Shown: positions 26,041 through 39,129 of the stretch, in pieces
Layout of the letters: each line of letters opens with the position of its first letter
Position numbering within the stretch: position 1 is the stretch's first letter
Notes under the pieces: generated by a model
Told to the model about the DNA's origin: nothing
Database searches by the model: none
The model's input: the letters and a program-made list of their open reading frames with translations, nothing else
Assembly: GCA_018822545.1 (NCBI GenBank)
Contig: JAHJKA010000013.1
Coordinates: 37,127-101,126 of the forward strand
DNA from: Pseudomonadota bacterium
GTDB taxonomy: Bacteria > Desulfobacterota > Desulfobulbia > Desulfobulbales > SURF-16
Reading direction: 5' to 3'
Length of the DNA stretch: 64,000 nucleotides
Position numbers and translations under genes: made by a program

Positions 26041-28566
26041 ATGCCAAGCCCACTCCTTCCTAGTCGTTTTCAGAAATACCGCCATAACCAGGATCACGCC
26101 AGGGTGGCGCGCCTCCTCATCGCCGCCCTTGTCCTGCTCCTCATGTACCCCGGCTTGGGCTGGGGCCAGGACCGCCAGGCGAAGGACCCTGAAACCATGA
26201 TCAGCCAGCCCCTCAAGGTCGGCATCTACCAGAATACCCCCAAGGTCTATATGGACGAGGCAGGAGAGCCTGCCGGTTTTTTCCCGGAGATACTCAATGT
26301 CATCGCCGCCCGGGAGGGCTGGCAGCTCGACTATCTGCCCTGCGTCTGGGATCAATGTCTGGCCGACCTGCAAACCGGCAAGCTCGACCTCATGGTGGAC
26401 GTGGCTTACTCTGCCAAACGCCAGGAAATCTACGACTTAAACGAGGAATCGGTCTTCATCAACTGGGGCCTGCTCTATACGGCGGCCGGGGTCAAAGTCG
26501 ATTCCTTTCTTGATCTGCAGGGTAAAAGAATCGCCGTCATGAAGGGCAGTATCCATACCGACGGTGAGGGCGGCATCAAGGATCTCGTCAAAAAATTCAA
26601 TATTGATTGTCAGTTTATCGAGGTCAACAACTACCAGGAGGTCTTCGAACTCCTGGACTCCGGCGGGGCAGAGGCCGGGGTGGTTAATCGCCTGTTTGGC
26701 AACCTCTCTGAAAACGACTATCAGGTCGATAAGACATCGCTGATCTTCAATCCCCGCCATCTGAAATTTGCCCTGCCCAAGGACAGGCCGCAAAACCGAG
26801 CGATCATCCAGCGCCTTGATTTCCACCTCGGTGCCCTGAAAAAGGAGAGCAACTCGGTGTACCACCGGATCATTGCCTCCTACCTGAGCGGCGTCCCCTA
26901 TAAGGAGCTAGATCATCACAAGGACGGACTCGTTGCTCTCACTGGACAGGAGAAAGCCTGGATCAAGGCCCACCCCGTCATCCGCCTGGGGGTTGATCCT
27001 GAGTTTGTCCCTTTTGAGTATATCAGCGAGGATGGCACCTACAGCGGCCTGGCCTCTGAATATATCAAAATTTTAAATCAACGCCTCGGCCTGAGCATGG
27101 AAATCGTCCCGAAGCTAAGCTGGGCTGAGGTGGTGGCGAAAAGTAAAAAAATGGATCTTGACGTCCTGCCCTGCGTGGGCAAGACCAAGGAGCGCCTTTC
27201 TTACCTTAATTACTCTAAACCCTATATCCAGTTCCAACGGGTGATCCTCACCCGCACCGATTTCCCCTTTGTGGCCGGCATGGATGATCTACGCAATCTC
27301 AGGGTGGCGGTGCAGGCCAACACCTCCCACGATGGTTTCCTGCAGGAGAGCACCGAGATTACCCCCCTCCGCTTCCCCACCCTGCAGGATTCCTTGGCAG
27401 CCGTCTCCACCGGCAAGGCCGATGCCCTGATTGCCAATATTGCCGCCGCCTCCTACTGGATCAGACACATGAACCTGACCAACCTTAAGGTGGCAGCCCC
27501 GGCCCAGTCCCAGACCCTGGATCTCCATTTTGCCGTGCGCAAGGATTGGCCGGAGCTGGTGGCCATCATCAACAAGGGCCTGGCCTCCATTACGGAGGTT
27601 GAGAAAAATGCCCTTGTCCAGAAATGGGTCTCGGTAACCTATGAGCCCGGCATCGCCACCAAGAAGGTGATCGCCTATATTCTTCGTATCATCGGCGGCG
27701 CAATTGTCCTCCTTATGATCATCTTGTTCTGGAACTACAGGCTCAAGAAGGAGGTTGTTCAGCGCCAGGCCGCGGAAGAGAAGCTGGCCCACTATGCCCA
27801 TGAACTGGAAGAGGCCAATGTCCACCTGCAGAGTCTGGACAAGCTTAAATCCATGTTCATCGCCTCCATGTCCCATGAGTTGCGCACGCCGCTCAACTCC
27901 ATCATCGGCTTTACCGGTATCATCCTCCAAGGCATGACCGGCGAGATCAACGAGCGCCAGAAGGATCAGCTGGGCCGGGTCTACCGCTCGGCCAAGCATC
28001 TGCTCAGCCTGATCACCGACGTCATTGACATCTCCAAGGTGGAGGCCGGCCGCATCGAGGTCTATCCTGAACCATGTTCCTTAACGGAGCTTATTGACGC
28101 TGCCGTGGAAAATATCCAGCCCCAGCTCAAGGCCAAAAATCTCACCCTTGAGATTGATGCCCCGGCAGGACTGCAACTCATCACCGATCGCAAACGCCTG
28201 TTGCAATGCCTGATCAACTATCTAAGCAATGCCGTGAAGTTTACCGAACAGGGTGGCGTGCGCTTCAAGGCCACCGACCTTGGCGACCATGTGGAGATAG
28301 CAGTCACCGATACCGGTATCGGCATTGCCCGGGCAGATCTCCCCAAGCTCTTTGAGGCCTTTGAGCGCCTGGAGACCCATTTACGGGTCAAAGCGGGCGG
28401 CACCGGCCTGGGTCTCTACCTGACCAAGAAGATTGCCACCGAATTGCTTGAGGGCGAGATCTGGGTGGAAAGCGAGGATGCCAAAGGCAGCACCTTTGGC
28501 ATCCGTATTCCAAAAACCTTAGTCAAACATGGGGAGGAGCCGGAACATGCGCGCCCTGATCATTGA
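26041..28566 (+). CDS. BvgS-like sensor histidine kinase with two periplasmic binding domains
   Basis: This 841-residue protein starts with a signal/anchor segment (LLIAALVLLLMYPGLGWG), then two solute-binding domains of the amino-acid type (about 58-285 and 310-540; LKVGIYQNTPKVYMDEAGEP and IRLGVDPEFVPFEYISED), one membrane helix (about 545-567), a coiled coil, HisKA with His in FIASMSHELRTPLNS (about 613) and an HATPase domain with NYLSNAVKFTEQ and GTGLGLYLTKK. It has no receiver of its own; the next gene supplies one. GAGG lies eight bases before the ATG. The ligand is unknown. Confidence 0.92.
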   Translation: MPSPLLPSRFQKYRHNQDHARVARLLIAALVLLLMYPGLGWGQDRQAKDPETMISQPLKVGIYQNTPKVYMDEAGEPAGFFPEILNVIAAREGWQLDYLPCVWDQCLADLQTGKLDLMVDVAYSAKRQEIYDLNEESVFINWGLLYTAAGVKVDSFLDLQGKRIAVMKGSIHTDGEGGIKDLVKKFNIDCQFIEVNNYQEVFELLDSGGAEAGVVNRLFGNLSENDYQVDKTSLIFNPRHLKFALPKDRPQNRAIIQRLDFHLGALKKESNSVYHRIIASYLSGVPYKELDHHKDGLVALTGQEKAWIKAHPVIRLGVDPEFVPFEYISEDGTYSGLASEYIKILNQRLGLSMEIVPKLSWAEVVAKSKKMDLDVLPCVGKTKERLSYLNYSKPYIQFQRVILTRTDFPFVAGMDDLRNLRVAVQANTSHDGFLQESTEITPLRFPTLQDSLAAVSTGKADALIANIAAASYWIRHMNLTNLKVAAPAQSQTLDLHFAVRKDWPELVAIINKGLASITEVEKNALVQKWVSVTYEPGIATKKVIAYILRIIGGAIVLLMIILFWNYRLKKEVVQRQAAEEKLAHYAHELEEANVHLQSLDKLKSMFIASMSHELRTPLNSIIGFTGIILQGMTGEINERQKDQLGRVYRSAKHLLSLITDVIDISKVEAGRIEVYPEPCSLTELIDAAVENIQPQLKAKNLTLEIDAPAGLQLITDRKRLLQCLINYLSNAVKFTEQGGVRFKATDLGDHVEIAVTDTGIGIARADLPKLFEAFERLETHLRVKAGGTGLGLYLTKKIATELLEGEIWVESEDAKGSTFGIRIPKTLVKHGEEPEHARPDH

Positions 28567-28915
28567 AGATAACGAGAACAATATGGAATTGATCAGCTTT
28601 ATCCTGGAGAGTAATGGGTACCAGACCATCAAGACCGACACCGGCAGGCAAGGCTATGAGCTGGCCCTGGCGGAGCGCCCCGACTTTATTCTCCTTGACA
28701 TCCAGCTCCCTGACATCATGGGCACCGAGGTCCTTACCATGATCAGGGAATCGGCCATCGGCTCCACCATCCCCATTATCGCCGTGACCTCCTATGCCAT
28801 GGCTGGCGACCGGGAAAGACTGCTGGCCGCCGGTTGTGACGGCTATATCGAAAAACCCATTGACCCCATGCTCTTTATCGATCAGATCAATCGGGTGCTA
28901 GGTGAACCACAATGA
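28547..28915 (+). CDS. single-domain response regulator
   Basis: This 122-residue protein is a bare receiver (DivK/CheY type): acidic pair in IIEDNENNMEL, phospho-acceptor Asp in FILLDIQLPDIMG, Thr/Ser in AVTSYAM and Lys in GYIEKPIDPM. It has no output domain, so it relays phosphate or binds a partner. GGAGG eight bases upstream supports the ATG at 28547, which overlaps the preceding kinase by 20 bases. Its stop overlaps the next kinase start (ATGA). Confidence 0.95.
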   Translation: MRALIIEDNENNMELISFILESNGYQTIKTDTGRQGYELALAERPDFILLDIQLPDIMGTEVLTMIRESAIGSTIPIIAVTSYAMAGDRERLLAAGCDGYIEKPIDPMLFIDQINRVLGEPQ

Positions 28916-31299
28916 AGATTTGTATTGCCGAAGACAATGAAGATTCCCGGGTACTGCTGGAGGATGTCCTGAAGGCCAGCGGCTATGAGGTGGAGAGTGC
29001 GGAAAACGGCCGGCAGGCCCTGGAGCTCATTCAAAAATCTCCCCCTGACCTGATTGTCTCTGACATCCTGATGCCGGAGATGGACGGCTATGCCCTCTGT
29101 CGCGCCATCAAGGCAGATCAGCGATTAGCCGCCATCCCCTTCATCTTCTACACCGCCACCTATACCGACCCCAAGGACGAGGACTTTGCCATGAGCCTGG
29201 GGGCCTCCCGCTTTCTGATCAAACCCATGGAGATGCCGGAGTTTCTTGCAGAGATCACCGCCCTGCTCGCCGAATACCAGGCCGGCAAACTGGCCACGCC
29301 CTTGGCGCCACACAAGAATGCCCATGAATTAGAGCAGAGCTATAGCGAGGTACTGGCCAGAAAGCTCACCAAGAAGATCACCCAGCTTGAGGCGGAACAG
29401 ACAAAGCTCCGGGCCAGCGAGGAGAAGTATCGGCGTCTGGTGGAATCCCTCCAGGACTCCTATTTTTTCTACACCCATGATCCAAAAGGTGTCTTTACCT
29501 ACCTCAGCCCTTCTATCCATTCTGTCCTCGGCTACAGCCAGGAGGAATTCTCTACTCATTACACCAAGTTGCGCACAGACAAGTCCATTAATGACGAGGC
29601 CAGCCGCCATACGGAACTCAGCATGCAGGGTATCAAACAGCCGCCCTACGAGCTCGAAGTCCGCCACAAAGACGGCAGAGCAAGACGCCTGGAGGTCACC
29701 GAAGAACCGATCGTGGACAAACACGGCACGGTCGTGGCGGTGGAGGGCATCGCCCATGACATCACCGCCCGCTATGAATCGGCAAGGGCCCTGGCCGCAG
29801 CCAGGGATGAGTGGGAGAACACCTTCCAGGCCATCAGTGACCCCATCATGATCCTCGACCCAGAGCTTCGCATCCTCCGCACCAACCAGGCGACCTGTGC
29901 CCTCTTTGGCAAAGAACCCCAGAACTTGGCGGGTCGATATTGCTATGAACTTTTTCAGGGCGGCGACCAGCCCTGTCCAGGCTGCCCAGTGACCAGCACC
30001 CTCCAGGACCATTTTCCCCATTTTGCTGAAGTGGAACATGGTGCCCTAAAAAAGACCTTTCTTGTCTCTGCTTCACCCCGCCTTGACAGCCAGGGCCATA
30101 TTGCCAGCATCGTCCACTCTGCAAAAGACATTACCAGGCAAAAGGCCCTGGAAACTCAGGTCCGCCAGACCCAGAAGATGGAGGCCATCGGCACCCTGGC
30201 CGGCGGCATTGCCCACGACTTCAACAACATCCTCACCGCTATCATAGGTTATGGTCAGCTCCTGGCCATGGAACTGCCCCCTGCAGGGCAGCCGCAAGAG
30301 CACCTTGAACAGATTCTGCAGGCCGGCAACCGGGCCAAGGACCTGGTGGCCCAGATCCTCACCTTCAGCCGGCAGAGTGAACAAGAGAAAAAACCGGTCC
30401 AGGTACAGTATGTGGTCAAGGAGGCCTTGAAACTCTTACGTTCTTCTGTGCCAACAACCATTGCCTTCAAGGAACAAATAGACAGCGAGTGCGGGGCGGT
30501 GCTGGCCGACCCCTCCCAGATACACCAGATCATCATGAACCTCTGCACCAACGCCTACCATGCCATGCACGACAAAGGCGGCATCCTGGCCGTTTCCCTC
30601 AAGGAGATCGACATCACACCCCACGATTACATCACCCAGCTCGCCCTCGCACCGGGCCCCTATTTGCGCCTGGAGGTGAGCGATACGGGTTGCGGCATGG
30701 AGAAAGATATTTGCGAGCGGATCTTTGATCCTTACTTCACCACCAAGAAAAAAGGAGATGGCACCGGTCTTGGTCTGGCGGTGGTTCACGGTATCGTCAA
30801 GAACATGCATGGCCATATTACTGTCTACAGTGAGCCCGGCAAGGGCACCACCTTTCATGTCTATTTGCCCCGGGTGGCAAGGGTGATGAAAGAGCAGATG
30901 CACGAGGCGGCCAGGCCTGAACCCCGAGGGAAGGAAAGGATACTGCTCGTCGATGATGAAAAGATGATCTCCGAAATGGAAAAACAGATGCTTGAACATC
31001 TAGGCTATCAGGTCACCGCCCTCACAAGCCCAGTCGACGCATTGTCATTTTTTCAAAACAACCCCTCTCATTTCGACCTGGTTATCACCGACATGACTAT
31101 GCCTTTCATGACCGGCACCGAACTGGCCCAAGAGCTCCTGACCATGCGCCGGGACATCCCCATTGTTCTCTGCACCGGTTTCAGCGATATCATCAATGAG
31201 GAGAAGGCCGAGGCATTGGGGATCAAACGGTATATCATGAAACCCTTGATCATGAGTGAATTCAGCAGAGTGGTGCGCCAAGTGCTGGATGAAAGTTGA
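28912..31299 (+). CDS. REC-PAS-PAS hybrid histidine kinase
   Basis: This 795-residue cytoplasmic kinase has, in order, a receiver (1-120, Asp in [13 protein letters not shown]), a coiled coil (about 135-170), PAS (about 172-290), PAS (about 300-415) with RYCYELF and [10 protein letters not shown], HisKA with His in [18 protein letters not shown] (about 433), HATPase with [13 protein letters not shown], and a second receiver (Asp in [13 protein letters not shown]). From the Cys-bearing PAS to the end it is clearly paralogous to the kinase at 4258-6561. It is translationally coupled to the single receiver, so the porin, BvgS-like kinase, receiver and this kinase form one signalling operon. Confidence 0.94.
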   Translation: MKICIAEDNEDSRVLLEDVLKASGYEVESAENGRQALELIQKSPPDLIVSDILMPEMDGYALCRAIKADQRLAAIPFIFYTATYTDPKDEDFAMSLGASRFLIKPMEMPEFLAEITALLAEYQAGKLATPLAPHKNAHELEQSYSEVLARKLTKKITQLEAEQTKLRASEEKYRRLVESLQDSYFFYTHDPKGVFTYLSPSIHSVLGYSQEEFSTHYTKLRTDKSINDEASRHTELSMQGIKQPPYELEVRHKDGRARRLEVTEEPIVDKHGTVVAVEGIAHDITARYESARALAAARDEWENTFQAISDPIMILDPELRILRTNQATCALFGKEPQNLAGRYCYELFQGGDQPCPGCPVTSTLQDHFPHFAEVEHGALKKTFLVSASPRLDSQGHIASIVHSAKDITRQKALETQVRQTQKMEAIGTLAGGIAHDFNNILTAIIGYGQLLAMELPPAGQPQEHLEQILQAGNRAKDLVAQILTFSRQSEQEKKPVQVQYVVKEALKLLRSSVPTTIAFKEQIDSECGAVLADPSQIHQIIMNLCTNAYHAMHDKGGILAVSLKEIDITPHDYITQLALAPGPYLRLEVSDTGCGMEKDICERIFDPYFTTKKKGDGTGLGLAVVHGIVKNMHGHITVYSEPGKGTTFHVYLPRVARVMKEQMHEAARPEPRGKERILLVDDEKMISEMEKQMLEHLGYQVTALTSPVDALSFFQNNPSHFDLVITDMTMPFMTGTELAQELLTMRRDIPIVLCTGFSDIINEEKAEALGIKRYIMKPLIMSEFSRVVRQVLDES

Positions 31300-31422
31300 G
31301 CCGCCAGAACGACCCTATGCGCCACCCGAGATTGGCCAGGCGACGAGGATCATCGCCGCCGTTGGTGCCAGCCGTTTTTTTGATCCGCAGAGCTGCGAAC
31401 TTAAACATCTGGGGAGGGAAAC

Positions 31423-32316
31423 TCACAGCTCTGTGTCTGAACGGATGCGCAGGAACGAGGGGAATTTGGGGATGCCGGATGGATACATGCCGTAAAATTT
31501 GAAGGTAACCACCGTGCCGAGGGGCGGCGGCGATTGCCGCGCCTTATCGCTAAAACCACCGCCAATCTTAAATCGGGTGCCGTCATCAAGCTCGACGAGC
31601 AAGGCCCCGAGCCGCCCCGCGTTTCTGCTCTTGCCGGGCAGATGGCCAACAACCTTGGCCTCGGCATCCTGATAGTTTTTGACCTTGAGAATCTCTGAAC
31701 TGCGGCCGGCTGCATAAAGGGCCTCCGGGCTGCGGACAATCAACCCCTCGCCGCCGAGGCCTTCGATACGTGCAAGCTCCTGCTGAATCTGGGCCCGATC
31801 GTCAACCGTGATCTGGGCGATAACGAAAGCGTAGGCGGAAGGATGGGAGGCAAACCAGGCACGCGCCTTGCCGATGCGGGAGGTAAAACCGCCGAGCTCT
31901 TGCGGCACGTCGAAAATGGCGAATTTGAGCTGCAACCAGCCCTCATGGGCATGCTGTTTTTTGACAATGGCCACGGTCTGAGCAAAGCTGCCGCGACCGC
32001 CCCAGAGTTCCCCCTCCAGGGGAAAAGGCGGCAAATCATGGATAAATGCCGGTGGCGGAGCAAAGAGCGTACCGTTTTTTGACAGTAATTGCTTACCATC
32101 CCAGTAGCCGCGCACGCCATCAAGCTTTTCACTCATCAACCAGCCATAAACATCGACATCTTCCCCGTAAACTTTGGGCAGCATGGGTTCAACAGCGTGG
32201 ACGTGGACAGCCAACAGCAAAACACAACCGAGCACCACAGAGATGATACGGCAGGCGTTTATCTGTAAAAATGCCAGCTTGCAGCACTGTTGGCGTATAA
32301 ACATCTGCCCCTTCAT
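31423..32316 (-). CDS. exported ATP-dependent DNA ligase (LigE-like)
   Basis: This 297-residue protein is a minimal ATP-dependent ligase that seals DNA nicks. The adenylated Lys is in EKLDGVRGYWDG (about 64); FAIFDVP, EGLIVRSP and LKVKNYQDAEAKVVGH are later nucleotidyltransferase motifs, and a short OB fold follows. There is no zinc or helical DNA-binding domain. Residues 24-42 (ISVVLGCVLLLAVHVHAVE) form a signal peptide or anchor, so it acts in the periplasm, as proposed for ligases in competent bacteria. It stands alone between a kinase and a Cys-rich protein gene. AGGTG precedes the ATG. Confidence 0.9.
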   Translation of the reverse strand: MKGQMFIRQQCCKLAFLQINACRIISVVLGCVLLLAVHVHAVEPMLPKVYGEDVDVYGWLMSEKLDGVRGYWDGKQLLSKNGTLFAPPPAFIHDLPPFPLEGELWGGRGSFAQTVAIVKKQHAHEGWLQLKFAIFDVPQELGGFTSRIGKARAWFASHPSAYAFVIAQITVDDRAQIQQELARIEGLGGEGLIVRSPEALYAAGRSSEILKVKNYQDAEAKVVGHLPGKSRNAGRLGALLVELDDGTRFKIGGGFSDKARQSPPPLGTVVTFKFYGMYPSGIPKFPSFLRIRSDTEL

Positions 32317-32379
32317 GACACACCTATGTCATAGATTGTTGTGTTATTGTGGGGTGTTGCACGTTTTTTTGCGAGGATA

Positions 32380-32988
32380 TCACACCTGGCAGTGCTTAAA
32401 CTGAGAGGGCCCCTTGATGATCATTTCGGCAATGGTCATCTTGACCTTGGGCAGGACGTTTCTCTTCACCCCCAGCCACTCCATCTCAATCTGGACAACC
32501 TGCTGAAAAATCTTGGTACGGTCCATGCGGGGCACGTCCTCGCCCGCACCGGTGATCTCCTGACAGCGAAAGCAGCCGGGAAAGAGCAGCTGCTGCCCAT
32601 CCGGCCGGGTCATGGATGACGGCACGCCATGGAGACGGCAGATGAGAAGGCGATGCTTATAGAGGCCACAGAGTCCGTCATCATTAAGGGGGCACATGAT
32701 CTGCGGTCGCTCACCCCGGGCCAGAGCCTCCTGGCTCTGCTGGACATACTCCTGGGAACGGCGTACAAATTGCTGCTTCTTCTCGGCAGGCAGCGCCGCC
32801 ATACCCTGCCACAGGTAGGCCCATTCCGTATAGGTATGGTGCAGAAAATAGCTGTCGCAACAATTATCAGGGCAACCTGTACAGCTGAAATCAAGGGCCT
32901 TGGCCACCACGTCGTACTGCTTTTCTATCTCTTCATAAATGGCAGCAATACGGTGACTGATGTGTTCTGGTAGGAGGGGGGCGGACAT
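32380..32988 (-). CDS. Cys-rich YkgJ-type metal/Fe-S-binding protein
   Basis: This 202-residue protein carries the YkgJ/CxxCxxCC pattern (SCTGCPDNCCDSYFL, then CPLNDDGLCGLYKHRLLICRLHG and a late FPGCFRC), thought to bind zinc or an Fe-S cluster. The biochemical role of the family is unsettled. GGAG nine bases before the ATG (MSAPLLPEH) favours this start over ATG 33002. It lies upstream of no close same-strand partner except the cytochrome genes about 200 bases away. Confidence 0.82.
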   Translation of the reverse strand: MSAPLLPEHISHRIAAIYEEIEKQYDVVAKALDFSCTGCPDNCCDSYFLHHTYTEWAYLWQGMAALPAEKKQQFVRRSQEYVQQSQEALARGERPQIMCPLNDDGLCGLYKHRLLICRLHGVPSSMTRPDGQQLLFPGCFRCQEITGAGEDVPRMDRTKIFQQVVQIEMEWLGVKRNVLPKVKMTIAEMIIKGPSQFKHCQV

Positions 32989-33133
32989 GACAATGGACTC
33001 CATTGAAGTAGAGAGAAGATCTCGCCAAACCACAGCACGATGCCGCATACCAGCGCACCTCTCAGATCAACATTGTATATTCGCAAAATCAGGAAAATGC
33101 AACGGCACCGGTGCTTCTATCCGAAAGAAAGAA

Positions 33134-33186
33134 AACTAAAAAGGCCTGCCACCCCACGGACTACCCGGGCGATGGCAGGCAAAAAA
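33134..33186 (-). terminator. intrinsic terminator of the small-cytochrome pair
   Basis: On the minus strand GCCTGCCA and TGGCAGGC enclose a 21-base GC-rich loop and are followed by CTTTTTAGTTTT, directly after the trihaem cytochrome gene. Confidence 0.8.
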
Positions 33187-33193
33187 GCAACGA

Positions 33194-33529
33194 TTACTTA
33201 TGACAGGTGGAACACGATTTACCCTTAGGCACTTCCATTTCCACATGGCAGGGCCAGCAGAATTTTTTGTGAAAATCATTGCCGGAACCAGTCTTATTGA
33301 CAAACTCGACAATAAGATCATCGCCCCCCTGGGGACTCTGATGGCATTTACCGCAGGCCAATTTGGCCTGGTGTTGACGGTGGGGGAAAATTACAGCCTG
33401 CTTGGCGCCCTCCACCTTAAACTCCGCCTTCATGTCGATGGTTTCCGGACCAACCTCGGAAGACATAACCAGGGATGGCGCAACAGACATGGCCCCAACC
33501 AGCACAGCGAGAAAAAATATCTTTTTCAA
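33194..33529 (-). CDS. trihaem class III (c7-type) cytochrome c
   Basis: This 111-residue periplasmic protein has a cleavable signal (KKIFFLAVLVGAMSVAPSLVMS) and three CxxCH sites, CGKCH, CWPCH and CSTCH, with extra His residues in FPHRQHQ and FHKKF as likely distal ligands. Size and pattern fit the cytochrome c7/c3 family of sulfate- and metal-reducing bacteria, low-potential periplasmic electron carriers. It lies 40 bases after a monohaem cytochrome gene on the same strand and ends at a terminator. Confidence 0.9.
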   Translation of the reverse strand: MKKIFFLAVLVGAMSVAPSLVMSSEVGPETIDMKAEFKVEGAKQAVIFPHRQHQAKLACGKCHQSPQGGDDLIVEFVNKTGSGNDFHKKFCWPCHVEMEVPKGKSCSTCHK

Positions 33530-33569
33530 TGCAACTCTCCCATAAAATAATTTCTGCAGACGTCAAATA

Positions 33570-33884
33570 TCACTTGGCCAATGATTTGAGATACATCTCC
33601 AATGACTCCATGGCCACGGTTTTCTCGTCTAACGGTTCGCCCTTCAGTGGTCCCTTGATGCAGCGGTTAATCATGGCAGCAAGCTCAGGATTGCCACCTG
33701 CCTTTTCCATCCCCTCGCCACCCGGATGACAGGTGCCGCAGCTGATGGCATTCTGCGAGGCCCCGAGACCAGGGTTATTAAAAAGCTCCTTGCCCCTCTC
33801 CACAGAGGCTTGCTCTGCCAGTGCCGAAGAACCATAAAGAAGCAGTGCTGACACCATCACAAAACAAATTTTCACCTTTTTCAT
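33570..33884 (-). CDS. monohaem class I cytochrome c
   Basis: This 104-residue protein has a signal peptide (KKVKICFVMVSALLLYGSSALAE) and one haem site, CGTCH (about 50), in a context typical of small class I cytochromes: VERGKELFNNPGLGASQNAIS upstream and a Met in MINRCIKGPLKG or later as possible distal ligand. GGAG precedes the ATG by seven bases. It is paired with the trihaem cytochrome downstream. Confidence 0.88.
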   Translation of the reverse strand: MKKVKICFVMVSALLLYGSSALAEQASVERGKELFNNPGLGASQNAISCGTCHPGGEGMEKAGGNPELAAMINRCIKGPLKGEPLDEKTVAMESLEMYLKSLAK

Positions 33885-34080
33885 TACCAACTCCTTGCCT
33901 GATTTTTTTCAAGAAGAGACCAAAGGAGAGTGCATACTTTGCCCTCGCCTTCTTGACCACAAGTAGCTCCTAAAACACTCTACGTCAGGAGTACTGGAAA
34001 TGGCAAAATCTTTCTCTAGGCTGGACACAAGAAGGGCCAGAAATAAGGGAAGAATGCATGATTCCCGGTGCGAATATTGC

Positions 34081-34112
34081 CCAGGGTGGCACAAAGTAAG
34101 ACACCACCCTGG
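34081..34112. repeat. stem-loop after the isocitrate dehydrogenase gene
   Basis: CCAGGGTGG (34081-34089) and CCACCCTGG (34104-34112) are perfect complements 15 bases before the gene's stop on the minus strand. There is no T-run, so it may protect the mRNA 3' end rather than terminate. Confidence 0.5.
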
Positions 34113-34126
34113 TTAAACAAAATAAA

Positions 34127-37952
<3,826 letters not shown>

Positions 37953-38314
37953 GCAATCACCGCATCTGAGGATTTTTTTTAAGAACAAATAATTCAGTTC
38001 GTCTCACTGATAGCTAATACTAGTATGAACCTGGCTCAAAATCCAATCCAGAATCATGCCGGCGACTGAATTCTGTCAGAGACACCTTTCTACAACACCT
38101 GCCTCTTTGGCCTCAGAGTGCCAAGAGGGCTCATCCTGCTCCTTGCCGCAAAGCTCCAGAACACATCTAACAGCTTATTGATGTTACTTTTTTTTAAAAC
38201 GTCATCTCCCAACCGATAAGACTTGCCAAACAAAAAAGTTCCTGCCTAAAATAATTTTTCATGATTGCTGATTTTTGAGATCTTCCCCCCACTCTTCCTC
38301 TGGAGCTTGAACTT
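37953..38314. other. 362-bp divergent intergenic region without a recognised feature
   Basis: This gap separates leftward pyk from the rightward rhodanese gene and must hold both promoters. I see no strong -35/-10 pair, hairpin or small gene. Confidence 0.5.
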
Positions 38315-39046
38315 ATGAGAAAATCACACCGCACCCTTTTGGCAACCTTGTTCTCCTTAGCAATGTTATTCCTCTCCACCGCTACAGCCTGGGCTGGAGA
38401 TATTCCCCATATCAGCACTGCTGATCTAAAGGCAAAAATGGATGCCGGAGAACACCTTGTTCTGGCAGATGCCCTGAGCCCCATCGAGCATGATGAACTC
38501 AGCATCAAAGGCTCGGTTAATATTCCCGCCGCCATGGTCGAAGGCAACCAAAACCTGCCCACCGACAAAGGCACCTTACTCATTTTCTACTGCAAAGGGC
38601 CAAAATGCGGCAAAAGCCTGATTGCCGCCCAAAAAGCCGTAGCCTTAGGCTATACCAATGTCATGATCTATAACGAAGGGCTCCCCGCCTGGGCTCAAAA
38701 CAAGTTTCCCCTGGAAAAAAATGTCGAATATCCCAAGGTCGACATTGCCCGTCTTACCCCGCAACAGGTTTTTGACATGAAAGACTCCATCGTCATCCTT
38801 GATATCCGCGGCGGAAAACACAAAGAACTCGGTAAAATCGCCGGGGCAACAGAGATCGTCCTCGACAAATTAAATTCCTCTTACTCCAGCCTGCCCAAGG
38901 GCAAAAAAATTGTGGTTGTGGATCACGCAGCCAAACAGGTTGTGGTAACCGCCAAATTTCTCTACATGAAAGGCTACACCGATGTCGCTGTGATGGATGG
39001 TGGCATTACTGCCTGGCTGCGGGCGGGTTTACCGGTGACCAAATAA
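38315..39046 (+). CDS. secreted tandem-rhodanese protein
   Basis: This 243-residue protein has a signal peptide (ATLFSLAMLFLSTATAWAG) and two rhodanese domains. The first (about 30-135) has the active Cys in IFYCKGPKCGKS; the second (about 140-240) has HAAKQVVV at the equivalent place and lacks the Cys, so it is probably structural. It would bind or move sulfane sulfur in the periplasm. TGGAG lies about ten bases before the ATG. A strong terminator follows. Confidence 0.9.
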   Translation: MRKSHRTLLATLFSLAMLFLSTATAWAGDIPHISTADLKAKMDAGEHLVLADALSPIEHDELSIKGSVNIPAAMVEGNQNLPTDKGTLLIFYCKGPKCGKSLIAAQKAVALGYTNVMIYNEGLPAWAQNKFPLEKNVEYPKVDIARLTPQQVFDMKDSIVILDIRGGKHKELGKIAGATEIVLDKLNSSYSSLPKGKKIVVVDHAAKQVVVTAKFLYMKGYTDVAVMDGGITAWLRAGLPVTK

Positions 39047-39066
39047 TCCACTCTCCTTAATTTATT

Positions 39067-39114
39067 GCAGGCCCCACCGTGTTGACTCTCTTCATGGCGG
39101 GGGCCTGCTTTTTT
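39067..39114 (+). terminator. intrinsic terminator after the rhodanese gene
   Basis: GCAGGCCCC (39067-39075) and GGGGCCTGC (39100-39108) form a strong stem followed by TTTTTT. Confidence 0.85.
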
Positions 39115-39129
39115 AAAAACGAACCCCCT

